NCBI GenBank assembly: GCA_014695345.1
Contig: JACJOC010000049.1
Span: 186,001-250,000, forward strand
Reading direction: 5' to 3'
From: Cyanobacteria bacterium FACHB-471
GTDB lineage: Bacteria > Cyanobacteriota > Cyanobacteriia > Elainellales > Elainellaceae
Length of the DNA stretch: 64,000 nt
Within the stretch, counting starts at the first letter, position 1; the number at the start of each line of letters is the position of its first letter. Below the pieces are notes generated by a model. That model had not been told where the DNA came from. It did no database searches and saw only the letters and a list, made by a program, of their open reading frames with translations. The position numbers and the translations under genes are program-made. This document shows, in pieces, positions 32,788 through 42,787 of this stretch.

Positions 32788-34155
32788 CTATAGCTCGTGA
32801 ACGCGGCTATACCAACGCAGCAAGATTTTTGCTAAGCGATCGGAGTCGTGGCGGACTTGTCCAGTGTGTTCGTCTTCAAGCATTACATTAGCGATTACAA
32901 CGCGCCGACCTAACTGCATTACAGCTTCCCGGTCCAGGAAAACGGGATGGGAGCCTTCTTGGGCATAGCGAATCAACGCTTGGGCAGAGGGCGTTTTCTT
33001 TTGTACGACGACTGCATCGAAAAGATGATGTCCGGCTGCTGCATCAATGGTGCGAATATGGTCGGAAACGGTGTAGCCCTGGGTTTCTCCAACTTCCGTC
33101 ATGATGTTGCAGACATATACGCGCGGAACCTCACGTTGGGCGATCGCCTCAACAATTTCAGGCACCAGCAAATTGGGGATGATGCTGGTGTAAAGGCTCC
33201 CCGGACCCATGATGATATAGTCTGCTTCCCGAATCGCTTGAAGCGCTTTAGGTAAAGCAGGCGGATTGGAAGGAGTGCAGCCAATTTTAACAATCTTGCC
33301 TTGAGCCTCGGTGATGTGAGATTCGCCTTCAATTCGCCGACCGTCGGATAGCTCCGCCCAGAGCCGCACATCGCTCAGGGTTGCCGGAAGCACTTGCCCC
33401 CGTACTGCTAGCACTTTAGAACTGGCGGCGATCGCCCTTTCCAAATCGCCCGTCACCTCACTCATGACCGTCAAAAACAGATTGCCAAAGCTATGACCCA
33501 CCAGCCCATCTCCAGCCCTAAACCGATATTGAAATAGCTCAGTCAACAGCTTTTCTTCATCTGCCAGGGCTGCTAGACAATTGCGGATATCTCCCGGTGG
33601 CAGCACGCCGATTTCTCGTCGCAGGCGTCCCGACGATCCCCCATCATCTGCAACAGTCACGATCGCTGTAATGTTGGCACTGTAGATCTTTAGCCCTCGC
33701 AGTAAGTTAGATAGCCCAGTGCCGCCGCCTAACACGACAATTCTGGGACCACGGTTTAACCGCCGGTGGGTCATTAGTACATCAATCAGTTCCTCATCCC
33801 CTTCTGGCATCAACACCTGGGTAATTGATCCCAGGCTGCGCGTTTGTCCCCAAAAGATAAACAGAATGCCAATTGCTATGGCGATCGGTCCACTGACATA
33901 GCTGGGAAAGAATGTGGTGACAGTTTCTAAAAAATCTGAAATGAATCGCCCAATGTAGAATACCGGAGTTCGGTTCGTCCAAATGGCTAAACCTAATCCC
34001 GTCAGCAGAACACCGCTAGCACTGACCAACAACCATCGTTTGACAAACAACCCTGGTGCTAGCCACAAAAACCATCGGCTGAATCGCACCGGAGCACGGT
34101 GGCGCGATTCATATCTGATCGCCTTTAAAGCTTGTTTCAGTAAACCAAATGACAT
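32788..34155 (-). CDS. YvcK/CofD-like gluconeogenesis factor family protein
   Basis: This is a 455-residue protein. The N-terminal 125 residues hold two hydrophobic segments ([18 protein letters not shown] and [18 protein letters not shown]). The CofD-like Rossmann core then starts at [19 protein letters not shown], with [32 protein letters not shown] and [11 protein letters not shown]. In Bacillus, YvcK binds UDP-sugars and is needed for growth on gluconeogenic carbon and for cell shape. CofD itself (2-phospho-L-lactate transferase) is related, but cyanobacterial members are the YvcK type. The membrane-anchored N-terminus is a usual feature of cyanobacterial versions. Confidence 0.88.
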   Translation of the reverse strand: MSFGLLKQALKAIRYESRHRAPVRFSRWFLWLAPGLFVKRWLLVSASGVLLTGLGLAIWTNRTPVFYIGRFISDFLETVTTFFPSYVSGPIAIAIGILFIFWGQTRSLGSITQVLMPEGDEELIDVLMTHRRLNRGPRIVVLGGGTGLSNLLRGLKIYSANITAIVTVADDGGSSGRLRREIGVLPPGDIRNCLAALADEEKLLTELFQYRFRAGDGLVGHSFGNLFLTVMSEVTGDLERAIAASSKVLAVRGQVLPATLSDVRLWAELSDGRRIEGESHITEAQGKIVKIGCTPSNPPALPKALQAIREADYIIMGPGSLYTSIIPNLLVPEIVEAIAQREVPRVYVCNIMTEVGETQGYTVSDHIRTIDAAAGHHLFDAVVVQKKTPSAQALIRYAQEGSHPVFLDREAVMQLGRRVVIANVMLEDEHTGQVRHDSDRLAKILLRWYSRVHEL

Positions 34156-34556
34156 TGCTGATCACGGGCAAGGTTAGGAAAGTCGACCAAAAACTTCTAT
34201 TGATTGCTGCCCCTATGCTGGTATAGCTCATCTACTAGAGTCAAGGCAGATATCAAGTCCTTTACGTTAAATTAGATACACCATTCTCAGAATGAAAGTT
34301 GCAAAACTGTAATGCTTCCAACAAAGCTATATTTTGAGGGTTAAGCCGCCAGTAAAAAGGCATCAAGGCTGAATTCAAAGCTGAATTACAGTTCAAAGTT
34401 GACTAGGTTACATTGGTTTGCTCAATCTGGTTTTGAAATGTGTGCCACTTATGCAATCTGGACGCTAAACCCTAGACTTTGAATGAACTAGAGTTCAGAG
34501 TCTAAGGTCTAGAGTTTAATATTTTTTAGTTCCCTTGACCTGCCTCTCATTACGCT
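34156..34556. other. 401-bp divergent promoter region of yvcK-like and mlaF
   Basis: No gene or RNA gene is seen. It is AT-rich, with a short direct repeat (AAGGCTGAATTCAAAGCTGAATTACAG region, about 34365-34390) and an imperfect palindrome listed separately. It should hold the promoters of the divergent yvcK-like and mlaF genes. Confidence 0.45.
34473..34504 (+). promoter_or_regulatory. Imperfect palindrome upstream of mlaF
   Basis: TAGACTTTGAA (34473-34483) and TTCAGAGTCTA (34494-34504) pair with one mismatch around a GAAC/GTTC centre, 53 bp before the mlaF start. A TTTAATAT box follows at about 34515. It could be an operator; no binding protein can be named. Confidence 0.3.
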
Positions 34557-35339
34557 ATGGCTGAGCCGTTAATTGAACTGAAGGGAGTTAGCAAGTCTTT
34601 CGGTAATAACGTAGTCCTCGATCAGGTTGACCTAACTATCTACCGGGGTGAAGCTCTGGCGGTAATTGGGCCCTCTGGCACAGGCAAGTCTACGATTTTA
34701 CGAATTATTGCTGGACTGTTAGCCCCTGATTCGGGTGAAGTATTTGTTCAAGGACAGCGGCGGAAAGGGCTAGTTGATGATGCTCAAGATCCCATTGGGA
34801 TTGGCATGGTGTTTCAGCAGGCAGCCTTGTTTGACTCGCTAAGTGTAGATGAGAATGTCGGCTTCTTGCTATATCAACATTCCAGGCTACCACCCCGCCA
34901 TATTCGAGAATTGGTCAACCAAAAACTAGAGATGGTGGGTTTACCTGGAATTGGCGATCGCTACCCAGCAGAACTTTCTGGCGGAATGCGAAAGCGCGTC
35001 AGCTTTGCCCGAGCAATCATGGCAAACCCAGAGAGACCTTCCGATACACCTGAAGTATTGCTCTATGACGAACCGACTGCCGGACTTGACCCCATCGCCT
35101 CGACCGTGATTGAAGACCTGATTCGCGATCTCCAATCCAAGTCAGGTGGGTGCACTACCTATGTAATGGTGACACACCAGGACAGCACAATTCGGCGGAC
35201 GGCTGACCGGATTATATTCCTCTACAAGGGCAAAGTGCAGTGGGCGGGAGCTGTTAGTGAAATTGATTCCACCAAAGACCCTTTGGTGCGGCAATTCTTT
35301 AGTGGCAGCATACATGGTCCGATTCAGGTGGTGGGTTAA
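34557..35339 (+). CDS. ABC transporter ATPase, MlaF/Ttg2A type
   Basis: This 260-residue ATPase has Walker A GPSGTGKSTILRI, Q-loop MVFQQAALFDSL, signature LSGGMRKRVSFARAI and Walker B LLYDEPTAGLDPI. The SGGMRKRV form of the signature is the hallmark of MlaF-type ATPases of lipid-transport (MCE) systems. It would power an MlaE-type permease, not present here, with the MCE protein encoded 163 bp downstream. In cyanobacteria such complexes are thought to move lipids between envelope membranes; in chloroplasts the relatives TGD1-3 import lipids. The permease gene is presumably elsewhere. Confidence 0.9.
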   Translation: MAEPLIELKGVSKSFGNNVVLDQVDLTIYRGEALAVIGPSGTGKSTILRIIAGLLAPDSGEVFVQGQRRKGLVDDAQDPIGIGMVFQQAALFDSLSVDENVGFLLYQHSRLPPRHIRELVNQKLEMVGLPGIGDRYPAELSGGMRKRVSFARAIMANPERPSDTPEVLLYDEPTAGLDPIASTVIEDLIRDLQSKSGGCTTYVMVTHQDSTIRRTADRIIFLYKGKVQWAGAVSEIDSTKDPLVRQFFSGSIHGPIQVVG

Positions 35340-35502
35340 AGAAGTCGGTTAATCTGTTATGAGCATTCATTCTGGCGTTTGCCGTGTACTGCAAATTAGG
35401 TACTGCTGTATAGATAGGATGAATTTGACCAGGTCGATGGAATCCTTACCTGCAAATTCATGTCAAATTGAGCAATGCCGCAAATCGTTTTGAGGAGAAG
35501 TC

Positions 35503-36807
35503 ATGCGATCGCGAACGATACGAGAAGGCTCCGTCGGATTATTAATCCTGGTGGGGTTAGGGCTATTTGGGCTGTTGGCACTGTGGATTCGCGGTTTAAA
35601 TCCGGGAAGTCGTAGCTATCAGGCGATAGTAGAATTCACCAATGTGGTTGGAATGCAGGCAGGTGCGCCTGTCCGGTATCGGGGTGTGGTAGTTGGCAAA
35701 ATTCTGTCGATTCAGCCTGGTCCAAATGCAGTTGCGGTAACGATTGAGATTACATCTGCGAACCTGTTGATTCCCAGTGATGTGCTGATCGAGGCAAACC
35801 AGTCAGGCTTAATTGGCGAAACCTCCGTTGACATGACCCCGCTTGAAGAACCTTCTGCTGCCGTGATTGCAACCACTCCGCTGGATGCTGATTGTGATAA
35901 CACAGTCATTATTTGTAATGGCGATCGCCTTCAAGGCAACGTCGGCGTTAGCTTTGAGGCACTGATTCGCTCTACGGTCGAGTTGACTAATTTGATCACT
36001 GATCCGGTGTTTTTTGGTGAAATTCGTACTCTGACTCGCAACACCTCAGAAGCGGCTGCGGGGGTTGCGGGGTTAACACGGCAAGTTTCGGGGCTCACCC
36101 GCTCGGTCGAGCGGGATTTAAACAGGCTAACCACTTCGGCTGCGACTTCAGCTAACTCGGTCGGGCAAGCTGCTAACCAAATTGGCTTAACGGCTGCTCA
36201 AGTTAGCGTTTTGCTGACAGACAACCGCTCCATTTTAGTTAGCACTCTGGGTAACTTGAACCAGGCCAGCAGCCAACTTCAGCTTACAGTCAGTCGGCTT
36301 GCTCCTGCGATTGAAGAGGGAGAGCTGCTTCAAAATCTGGAAGTTCTCTCTGCTAATGCAGCCGAGGCTTCGGCTAATTTGCGCGATCTGACTGGCGCCG
36401 TAGGTGATGCTGATAACATTTTGCTCTTGCAGCAAACGCTAGATTCTGCCCGTGCTACGTTCCAGAATACTCAAAAGATTACTGCTGACTTGGATGAATT
36501 GACGGGTGATCCAGAATTTCGCCAAAACATTCGTGACTTGGTTGATGGGTTGAGCGGTTTGGTTTCCTCAACTCAGCAGTTGCAACAGCAGACCGCTGTG
36601 GCTCAAGTTTTAGAACCTGCTGCGATCGCTGTTGAGTCTGAAGACCTTGCCCCAACTGACCGTCTAGCTGTAACGATGCCAGAATCAGTTCGTCTGACCT
36701 TGCTCAATTCCCAACAGGCTAGAATGCGCCCCTATACTGTCACCAATTCAGCCACCCACTCAACGGAGGTGACACCAGAAGTCCCGGCTTCGGCTCCGGT
36801 GGAGTAG
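35503..36807 (+). CDS. MCE/MlaD family lipid-transport protein
   Basis: This 434-residue protein has one N-terminal membrane helix (about residues 9-30, SVGLLILVGLGLFGLLALWI). A single MCE domain (about 38-115, with VVGMQAGAPVRYRGVVVGKI and LIGETSVDMTPL) is followed by a long helical, Ser/Thr/Asn/Gln-rich region (about 150-370) that could form the coiled needle or barrel of MCE assemblies. It forms a hexamer that shuttles lipids. It follows the MlaF-type ATPase on the same strand, so the pair is one lipid transporter module. The MlaD-type length and long tail are typical of cyanobacterial and TGD2-like members. Confidence 0.9.
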   Translation: MRSRTIREGSVGLLILVGLGLFGLLALWIRGLNPGSRSYQAIVEFTNVVGMQAGAPVRYRGVVVGKILSIQPGPNAVAVTIEITSANLLIPSDVLIEANQSGLIGETSVDMTPLEEPSAAVIATTPLDADCDNTVIICNGDRLQGNVGVSFEALIRSTVELTNLITDPVFFGEIRTLTRNTSEAAAGVAGLTRQVSGLTRSVERDLNRLTTSAATSANSVGQAANQIGLTAAQVSVLLTDNRSILVSTLGNLNQASSQLQLTVSRLAPAIEEGELLQNLEVLSANAAEASANLRDLTGAVGDADNILLLQQTLDSARATFQNTQKITADLDELTGDPEFRQNIRDLVDGLSGLVSSTQQLQQQTAVAQVLEPAAIAVESEDLAPTDRLAVTMPESVRLTLLNSQQARMRPYTVTNSATHSTEVTPEVPASAPVE

Positions 36808-36824
36808 GTCATTTGGATGACATC

Positions 36825-38651
36825 TCATTCTGATTGGCGCTGGCTGGAGAGTAATTGATAGGCGGCAGTAAAGTCTTCAGCGATGATTTGAATTTGGCTG
36901 GGATCACTAAATCCTTGAGCGCGGTAGCGGCGAATTGCTTCTAGGGCAGCTTGATTGCTCAGCAAAGCAAGATCTGCTCCGTTCCAACCGTCAGTTTGGC
37001 TGGCCCAATCGGTGAGGGTTACATTGGTTAGGGGGCGATCGCTATTGTGAACCCGGAGAATGTCGAGTCGATTTTCTAAATTGGGTAAGTCTACTTTAAG
37101 CTGCAAATCTAACCGTCCAGCTCGCAGAAGAGCTGGATCAAGGGCTTCAGGGCGGTTAGTTGCGCCAACGAGCAACACATTGGGGCAGCCCTGTAAGCCA
37201 TCGAGTTCAGTGAGGAGTTGCCCCACAACGCGATCGCTCACTCCCGAATCTCCGGCATAGCTGCCGCGTGCTGGAGCTAATGTATCAATTTCATCCACAA
37301 ACACGACACAAGGTGCGGCTTGTCTTGCTTTGGTAAATAGTTCGCGCACTGCCTGCTCTGCTGCACCGACCCAGCGACTCAGCAGTTCTGGCCCATTAAC
37401 TGCAATAAAGTTAGCTCTGGCTTGAGAGGCAACGGCTTTAGCAAGAAGGGTTTTGCCCGTGCCTGGAGGTCCCCATAGCAAAATTCCGCGCGGGGCTTTT
37501 GCACCTGTCTGCTGATAAAGTTCGGGATAGAGCAGCGCCCCTTCAACAGACTCTTGCAACGTCTGTTTAATGGTCTCCAGTCCGCCAATTTGTTCCCAAG
37601 AAACTTCGGGAGACTCGACCTCGACGGAGCGCAAAACTGACGGTTTCACCTGCTTGATCGCCTGAAGCAAATCCTGCTGATTCACAGTCATTGTCTCTGG
37701 AATTGGGGCTTCGAGAGACGGAACCTGACGACGTAGGGCAGTGTAAGCAGCTTTTTGACAAACGGCTTTGAGGTCAGCACCGACTAAACCGACTGAGAGA
37801 TCGGCGATCGCCCCCAATTCCACCGACTCGTCCAATGGCATCGACCGAGTCAGAATTGTGAGAATTTCTAAGCGTCCTTCTCGGTTGGGCACCCGAAACT
37901 GCACTTCTCGATCAAGTCGCCCTGGACGACGTAATGCCGGGTCAAGGTAGTCAGGGCGATTCGTAGCAGCGAGGACAATGACTCCTTTAGTTTGGGCAAA
38001 TCCGTCCATTAGCCCTAAAAGCTGGGCAACCAAACGCTTTTCTACTTCCCCTTCAACCTTGCTGCGATCGGGCGCAAGGCTATCGATTTCGTCAATGAAA
38101 ACCAGGCAGGGAGCAGAGCGGACGGCTTTCTCAAAAATACCTCTGAGCCGAGCTTCGGCTTCTCCGTAGTATTTCCCAATTACTTCTGGACCGACGATGG
38201 CAATGTAGTTTACGCCCAAATCTTCTGCCAGGGCACGGGCTGTCAAGGTTTTGCCAGTACCCGGAGGTCCAACTAGCAATACGCCTCGGGTTGGTTCTAA
38301 TCCTAGCTTTGCCAACAATTCGGGGCGCTTCAAGGGAAGTTCAACTAGCTCTCGCAGTTCTTGCAAAACTTCAGAGAGTCCACCGACTTCTCGCAGCGAG
38401 GCTGTAGCAGCAGGAGATTGAGGATCAGCAGGCGGCGTAACGACGACTTCATCGGTCTGGGTGGAAGGAGTTCTACTGGCAGATGGATTTACGCCAATTC
38501 CACTTCTGGGAATATTGCCCTGACGCGGAATGCTGCTGAGGGTGCGGGAGTTAATTTGCACGTCAGCTTTTAGTTCGCCTTTCTCCATCTTTTCTTCTAA
38601 AGCTTTAGCTAGTTCTAAAAGCTGCTCAAATCCCTTAAAGAAGTCACTCAT
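36825..38651 (-). CDS. Double-AAA ATPase of the Cdc48/p97 type
   Basis: This 608-residue protein has two AAA modules. Module 1 (about residues 90-310) has Walker A GPPGTGKTLTARALAED and Walker B LVFIDEIDSLAPDR. Module 2 (about 345-590) has GPPGTGKTLLAKAVASQ and VVFVDEIDTLAPARG, each followed by an arginine-finger region (NRPDYLDPALRRPGRLDRE, NRPEALDPALLRAGRLDLQ). Both Walker B Glu residues are intact, so both rings should hydrolyse ATP. The first 85 residues are polar and lack the Cdc48 N domain, so substrate choice differs from eukaryotic p97. It diverges from a double ArsA-type ATPase gene 90 bp away. Confidence 0.88.
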   Translation of the reverse strand: MSDFFKGFEQLLELAKALEEKMEKGELKADVQINSRTLSSIPRQGNIPRSGIGVNPSASRTPSTQTDEVVVTPPADPQSPAATASLREVGGLSEVLQELRELVELPLKRPELLAKLGLEPTRGVLLVGPPGTGKTLTARALAEDLGVNYIAIVGPEVIGKYYGEAEARLRGIFEKAVRSAPCLVFIDEIDSLAPDRSKVEGEVEKRLVAQLLGLMDGFAQTKGVIVLAATNRPDYLDPALRRPGRLDREVQFRVPNREGRLEILTILTRSMPLDESVELGAIADLSVGLVGADLKAVCQKAAYTALRRQVPSLEAPIPETMTVNQQDLLQAIKQVKPSVLRSVEVESPEVSWEQIGGLETIKQTLQESVEGALLYPELYQQTGAKAPRGILLWGPPGTGKTLLAKAVASQARANFIAVNGPELLSRWVGAAEQAVRELFTKARQAAPCVVFVDEIDTLAPARGSYAGDSGVSDRVVGQLLTELDGLQGCPNVLLVGATNRPEALDPALLRAGRLDLQLKVDLPNLENRLDILRVHNSDRPLTNVTLTDWASQTDGWNGADLALLSNQAALEAIRRYRAQGFSDPSQIQIIAEDFTAAYQLLSSQRQSE

Positions 38652-38741
38652 CAGTTCCTCTCTGTTTTCCCAACTGATCCCAATGGTTTAGTCATCCCAG
38701 ATGGATGGGCATTTTAACGATGCAGGCTTTGGGTAAAAGGA

Positions 38742-40625
38742 ATGCACCAGTACGACAGACTACGGTTGGCAATGTTTAGCGGTAAGGGCGGAGTGGGGAA
38801 AACGACGCTTTCCTGCGGGTTTGCTCGTCGCTGGGCGCAGCAGTTTCCCGATGAGCAAATTTTGTTGGTTTCGACTGATCCAGCTCATTCGCTGGCAGAC
38901 GTTTTGTTGTCGCCAGTTGGAGATGTGCCGCGATCGCTTCCAGATTTGCCAAACCTTCAGGTGAGAGCGCTAGATTCTCAGTCCTTACTTCAACAGTTCA
39001 AAGCAGACTATGGCAAGGTTCTAGAGCTTTTGGTGGAGCGGGGCAGTTTTGTTCAAGGTGAAGACCTCAGCCCAGTTTGGGATCTAAGCTGGCCTGGACT
39101 AGATGAACTGATGGGTATTTTGGAGATTCAACGGCTACTGCGGGAACGAGTCGCCGATCGCATCGTGGTAGATATGGCTCCCAGCGGGCACACGCTGAAC
39201 CTGTTTGAGCTAATGGACTTTTTAGATGGTTTCTTAGAAGCAATGGATTTGTTTCAGGAGAAGCATCGCGTCATCAGCCAAACGTTTGCAGGGCAGTATG
39301 TGCCCGATCAGGCAGATGCATTTTTGGTAGACATCAAGGCAGATTTGGCAGCAGGGCGGCAGCTTTTGCAAGATCAGCAGCAAACAGCTTGCCTGGTGGT
39401 GGCGATCGCCCAACCGATGAGTTACCTGGAAACTCAGCGATTTCTCACAGCCTTAGAAAAGCTGCAAATTCCGGTTGGTGGGTTATTTGTAAACCACATT
39501 CTGCTGGATGCCGACGAGTGCGATCGCTATGACGAACAGCAATTAATTCTTAATAAATTTCAAGCAACCCAACAGCTCCCTATTTTTACAGCACCTCAGC
39601 AAGCTAAAGAACCCGTTGGTACGGTTGCTCTAGATCAACTGATAGCCCAGATTCAGGAATTCCATCAGCAGGACATTAAGCACACGGGTGAAGCGAAACC
39701 TGCACCATTACCCCAAAAAACTCCGCCTGGTTTCAGTGACTTTTTGGCAGAAGGACGGCAGCTAATTCTGGTAGGCGGCAAGGGTGGGGTAGGAAAAACA
39801 ACGGTAGCAGCGGCGATCGGGTGGGCAATGGCTGAACGCCACCCTGACCGAAATATTCGAGTTGTTTCGATTGATCCTGCCCACTCCTTGGGAGATGCAC
39901 TAGGTGTGCAGTTAGGACATCGGCCCGTTGCCTTGAGCACTAATCTCAGTGGGCAGGAAGTCGATGCAGAAGAAGTTCTAGACCAGTTTCGAGCAGATTA
40001 CCTGTGGGAACTGGCAGAAATGATGAGCGGCAAGACAGGTGACGACGACCTAGAAATTGCGTATGGACCTCAAGCATGGCGACAGATCGTGTCTCAAGCA
40101 TTGCCTGGAATCGATGAAATGCTGTCGCTGGTGACAGTAATGGAACTGCTGGAACAAAAGGCGCAAGACTTGATTATTCTGGACACCGCGCCAACAGGTC
40201 ATCTGCTGCGATTTCTAGAAATGCCGACAGCAATGGCAGACTGGCTTGCCTGGATCTTTCGTCTCTGGCTCAAATATCAGGACTTAGTAGGGCGCACAGA
40301 ACTAATGGGAAGGTTGCGATCGCTCCGTCAACGGGTGATGCAGGCGCAAAAACGGCTGAAAGATCCTAAATACACTGAATTTATTGGGGTACTCCAGGCA
40401 CAGTCAGCGATCGCTGCCGAAACCCAACGACTCACGCAGGCTTTAGATAATCTGGGAGTTCAGCAGCGTTATGTCGTGCATAACTGTTATCAAGCTGGGG
40501 AAGAAATTGCGGTTGAAGGATTTGAAGGGAGGGGCGATCGCCTAACTTTTGTTAAGCTGCCCCTGCTACCCCGTTCTATTGATGCCCTTGAACAAATCAA
40601 ACTTGCCTCAAATCTGCTGTTTTAG
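38742..40625 (+). CDS. Tandem ArsA/Get3-type ATPase
   Basis: This 627-residue protein is built of two SIMIBI ATPase halves. Each has a deviant Walker A (MFSGKGGVGKTTLSCGFA at about residue 13; VGGKGGVGKTTVAAAIG at about 344), a switch I STDPAHSLADVL / SIDPAHSLGDAL and a switch II motif (DMAPSGHTLNLFE / DTAPTGHLLRFLE). The pairing matches ArsA from arsenic-resistance operons, but no arsB, arsC or arsR is near. The metal-binding cysteines of ArsA and the CxxC of Get3 are not seen. A role in tail-anchored or other hydrophobic protein handling is possible. It is divergent from a Cdc48-type AAA protein. Confidence 0.88.
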   Translation: MHQYDRLRLAMFSGKGGVGKTTLSCGFARRWAQQFPDEQILLVSTDPAHSLADVLLSPVGDVPRSLPDLPNLQVRALDSQSLLQQFKADYGKVLELLVERGSFVQGEDLSPVWDLSWPGLDELMGILEIQRLLRERVADRIVVDMAPSGHTLNLFELMDFLDGFLEAMDLFQEKHRVISQTFAGQYVPDQADAFLVDIKADLAAGRQLLQDQQQTACLVVAIAQPMSYLETQRFLTALEKLQIPVGGLFVNHILLDADECDRYDEQQLILNKFQATQQLPIFTAPQQAKEPVGTVALDQLIAQIQEFHQQDIKHTGEAKPAPLPQKTPPGFSDFLAEGRQLILVGGKGGVGKTTVAAAIGWAMAERHPDRNIRVVSIDPAHSLGDALGVQLGHRPVALSTNLSGQEVDAEEVLDQFRADYLWELAEMMSGKTGDDDLEIAYGPQAWRQIVSQALPGIDEMLSLVTVMELLEQKAQDLIILDTAPTGHLLRFLEMPTAMADWLAWIFRLWLKYQDLVGRTELMGRLRSLRQRVMQAQKRLKDPKYTEFIGVLQAQSAIAAETQRLTQALDNLGVQQRYVVHNCYQAGEEIAVEGFEGRGDRLTFVKLPLLPRSIDALEQIKLASNLLF

Positions 40626-40671
40626 AGTCTCCAAAATCTGCTAATTTTTCTCCCTTCCACCCGTTTTTACT

Positions 40672-40775
40672 CATTCCTAAGTTCTACTTGGAAATGCCGT
40701 TAAAGTATCTCTGTCACTGGTTTTCAGGAGGTAGCGCCACCAGCTCTACATGCTAAGGAGGAGCCCCGGAACAAG
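40672..40775. repeat. Dispersed intergenic repeat, family A copy 2
   Basis: This aligns over about 100 bp with 20495-20596: same order of CTAAGTTCTACTTGG, AGTATCTCTGTCACT and GGAGGTAGCGCCACC blocks ending CCCCGGAACAAG. It has lost perfect pairing. The rest of 40626-40962 is the hemF leader with no gene supported. Confidence 0.8.
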
Positions 40776-40962
40776 TTTTGTATTCTCTAAACTCACTACT
40801 TCAAGGTTTACTTATGTTCATAAAGTTCAGCGCATGATTCAGCTCGATTCAAGATACTCTAGATCAAACTGTGGCAACTTCAATCTGTTGCCTGGTTTAG
40901 AATCTATTCTTTTACGCCTCATCCAGACATTCAAGCGGGCACAGACGATTTGAAGTAGGGCT

Positions 40963-42000
40963 ATGACAAATTCTTACACCACTGAGATCAAGACCTCCAG
41001 CTTTGCACCCCCCTCTGATTCAAGACAGCGGGTCGGCCAATTTTTGCGAGATCTACAAGATCAGATTTGCCAAAAATTAGAAGAAATAGACGGTGAAGGA
41101 ACTTTTCAGGAAGATGCCTGGACGCGCGAGGAAGGTGGCGGCGGTCGTTCTCGTGTGATGAAAGCAGGCAGGGTGTTTGAGCAAGGTGGTGTCGGCTTTT
41201 CAGAAGTTTGGGGAAAGGATCTGCCGCCCTCGATTTTAGTGCAGCGCCCAGAAGCAGCAGGGCACGGTTTCCATGCGATGGGCACCTCAATGGTGCTGCA
41301 TCCACGTAATCCTTACATTCCTACAGTTCACCTCAACTACCGCTACTTTGAGGCAGGACCGGTTTGGTGGTTTGGTGGTGGAATCGACTTGACTCCCTAC
41401 TACCCGTTTGCAGAAGACGCAGCCCATTTCCACCAAACGATGAAGCAGGCTTGCGATCAGCATCATCCAGAGTACTACCCAACTTTCAAGCGTTGGTGTG
41501 ACGAATATTTTTACCTGAAGCACCGTCAGGAGACGCGGGGAGTCGGCGGTATCTTTTTTGATTACCAGGATGGGCGAGGTAAGCTTTATCACGGTCCCAA
41601 TGCCAGCGGACCAGCAGCAGTCTACAGTGATGCGTTAGAAGAAATAGCGCCGCGCAACTGGGAGCAGTTGTTCAGCTTTGTGCAGGATTGTGGACACTCT
41701 TTCTTGCCTGCCTACATTCCCATCGTGGAGCGGCGGCAGGGAATGGAGTATGGCGATCACCAGCGTCAGTTCCAGCTTTATCGGCGGGGTCGCTATGTCG
41801 AGTTCAACCTGATTTACGACCGAGGTACGATCTTTGGGCTACAGACCAATGGACGCACCGAGTCTATTCTCATGTCCCTGCCCCCAATGGTGCGCTGGGA
41901 ATATAGCTATCAGCCAGAGCCCGACACGCCCGAAGCAGAACTTTACGAGAGATTTCTAAAGCCTCAAGATTGGGCTAGCTGGTCGCCTGATAACCACTAA
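40963..42000 (+). CDS. hemF: Oxygen-dependent coproporphyrinogen III oxidase
   Basis: This 345-residue cytosolic enzyme of haem and chlorophyll synthesis converts coproporphyrinogen III to protoporphyrinogen IX with O2. The family's conserved stretches are present in order: [73 protein letters not shown] and [18 protein letters not shown], the last two near the active-site core. The length matches cyanobacterial HemF. It is a single gene with a terminator hairpin 47 bp after the stop. Confidence 0.96.
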   Translation: MTNSYTTEIKTSSFAPPSDSRQRVGQFLRDLQDQICQKLEEIDGEGTFQEDAWTREEGGGGRSRVMKAGRVFEQGGVGFSEVWGKDLPPSILVQRPEAAGHGFHAMGTSMVLHPRNPYIPTVHLNYRYFEAGPVWWFGGGIDLTPYYPFAEDAAHFHQTMKQACDQHHPEYYPTFKRWCDEYFYLKHRQETRGVGGIFFDYQDGRGKLYHGPNASGPAAVYSDALEEIAPRNWEQLFSFVQDCGHSFLPAYIPIVERRQGMEYGDHQRQFQLYRRGRYVEFNLIYDRGTIFGLQTNGRTESILMSLPPMVRWEYSYQPEPDTPEAELYERFLKPQDWASWSPDNH

Positions 42001-42046
42001 TGTTCCACCAAAGGAATAAAACTTCACGTTTTTGAGTGTGAAGGAG

Positions 42047-42078
42047 TAAGGGAGTGAGGGTTATCCAGCACTCCCTTA
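42047..42078 (+). terminator. Hairpin terminator of hemF
   Basis: A 10-bp perfect stem (TAAGGGAGTG at 42047-42056, CACTCCCTTA at 42069-42078) with a 12-nt loop is followed by T-rich sequence. The remaining gap to 42427 shows no supported gene and should hold the promoter of the STAS gene. Confidence 0.6.
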
Positions 42079-42427
42079 TTTCCTTATTCTCCTAATTCCC
42101 AAACGAGTTAACCTGCTACAGGAGGGATAGTAACTCGTAGGGGTGGGTAATCTAGGGGTTGTGGTGCAGCCAATTGCGGCTTAAGCATCCTGGATTTAGC
42201 GAAGCACTGATACATAGCTGCTTAATCAGACCCGACTAGAATGGACACAGTTCTGCGACGGAAGAGACTAGGTGTGTCTACCCTCTCTGGATATGGTTCC
42301 GGAACTGGTATTCTGAGGGCGATCGCATGAGTAGTGCATATCTCTAAATCTTGCTTTGGGGTTTCTTGAGGCTTAGAACACCTGAGAAACTGATACTGCA
42401 ATTCCTAAAAAGAGGGCAATAATTCAC

Positions 42428-42787
42428 GTGGAGCAGACAACACACACCACCCAAGACGGTAAAACGATCATCCTTCTGACCCCAACAGGACGGTTAGATA
42501 TCACAACAGCGTGGCAGTTTCGACTCAAGCTACAGGAGTGCATTTCTAGATTGAGTCCACACGTAGTTGTAAATTTAGGACACGTTAATTTTATTGACAG
42601 TTCGGGCTTAACTTCTCTTGTAGCAGGAATGCGCGATGCCGACAAGGTGAAAGGCAGCTTCCGCATTTGTAACGTTCATCCCGAAGCCAAGCTTGTCTTT
42701 GAGGTGACGATGATGGATTCAGTTTTTGAAATTTTTGATACAGAAGCAGAAGCCCTGGAAGGGGTTCCTCGCGGCATTGCCAGCTAA
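42428..42787 (+). CDS. STAS domain anti-sigma factor antagonist
   Basis: This 119-residue protein starts at a GTG. It is one STAS domain with the phosphorylation motif NFIDSSGLTSLVAGMRDA, the Ser after FIDS being the usual phosphoacceptor. SpoIIAA/RsbV-like proteins bind a switch kinase or anti-sigma factor when unphosphorylated. No kinase or phosphatase gene lies next to it, so the partner is elsewhere. The short acidic C-terminus (DTEAEALEGVPRG) is a common cyanobacterial variant. It ends 107 bp before thf1, on the same strand. Confidence 0.9.
   Translation: MEQTTHTTQDGKTIILLTPTGRLDITTAWQFRLKLQECISRLSPHVVVNLGHVNFIDSSGLTSLVAGMRDADKVKGSFRICNVHPEAKLVFEVTMMDSVFEIFDTEAEALEGVPRGIAS

Noticed and set aside
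38742-40625. Arsenic-resistance operon
   Set aside because: The ATPase is ArsA-like, but arsB, arsC and arsR are absent and the metal-binding cysteines are missing.
40750-40953. 67-codon open frame before hemF
   Set aside because: It begins in a family A repeat, has no recognisable protein character and occupies the hemF leader.
42241-42330. 29-codon frame starting MDTVLRRKRLG upstream of the STAS gene
   Set aside because: There is no ribosome site and it matches no known small photosystem or cytochrome peptide; probably chance.
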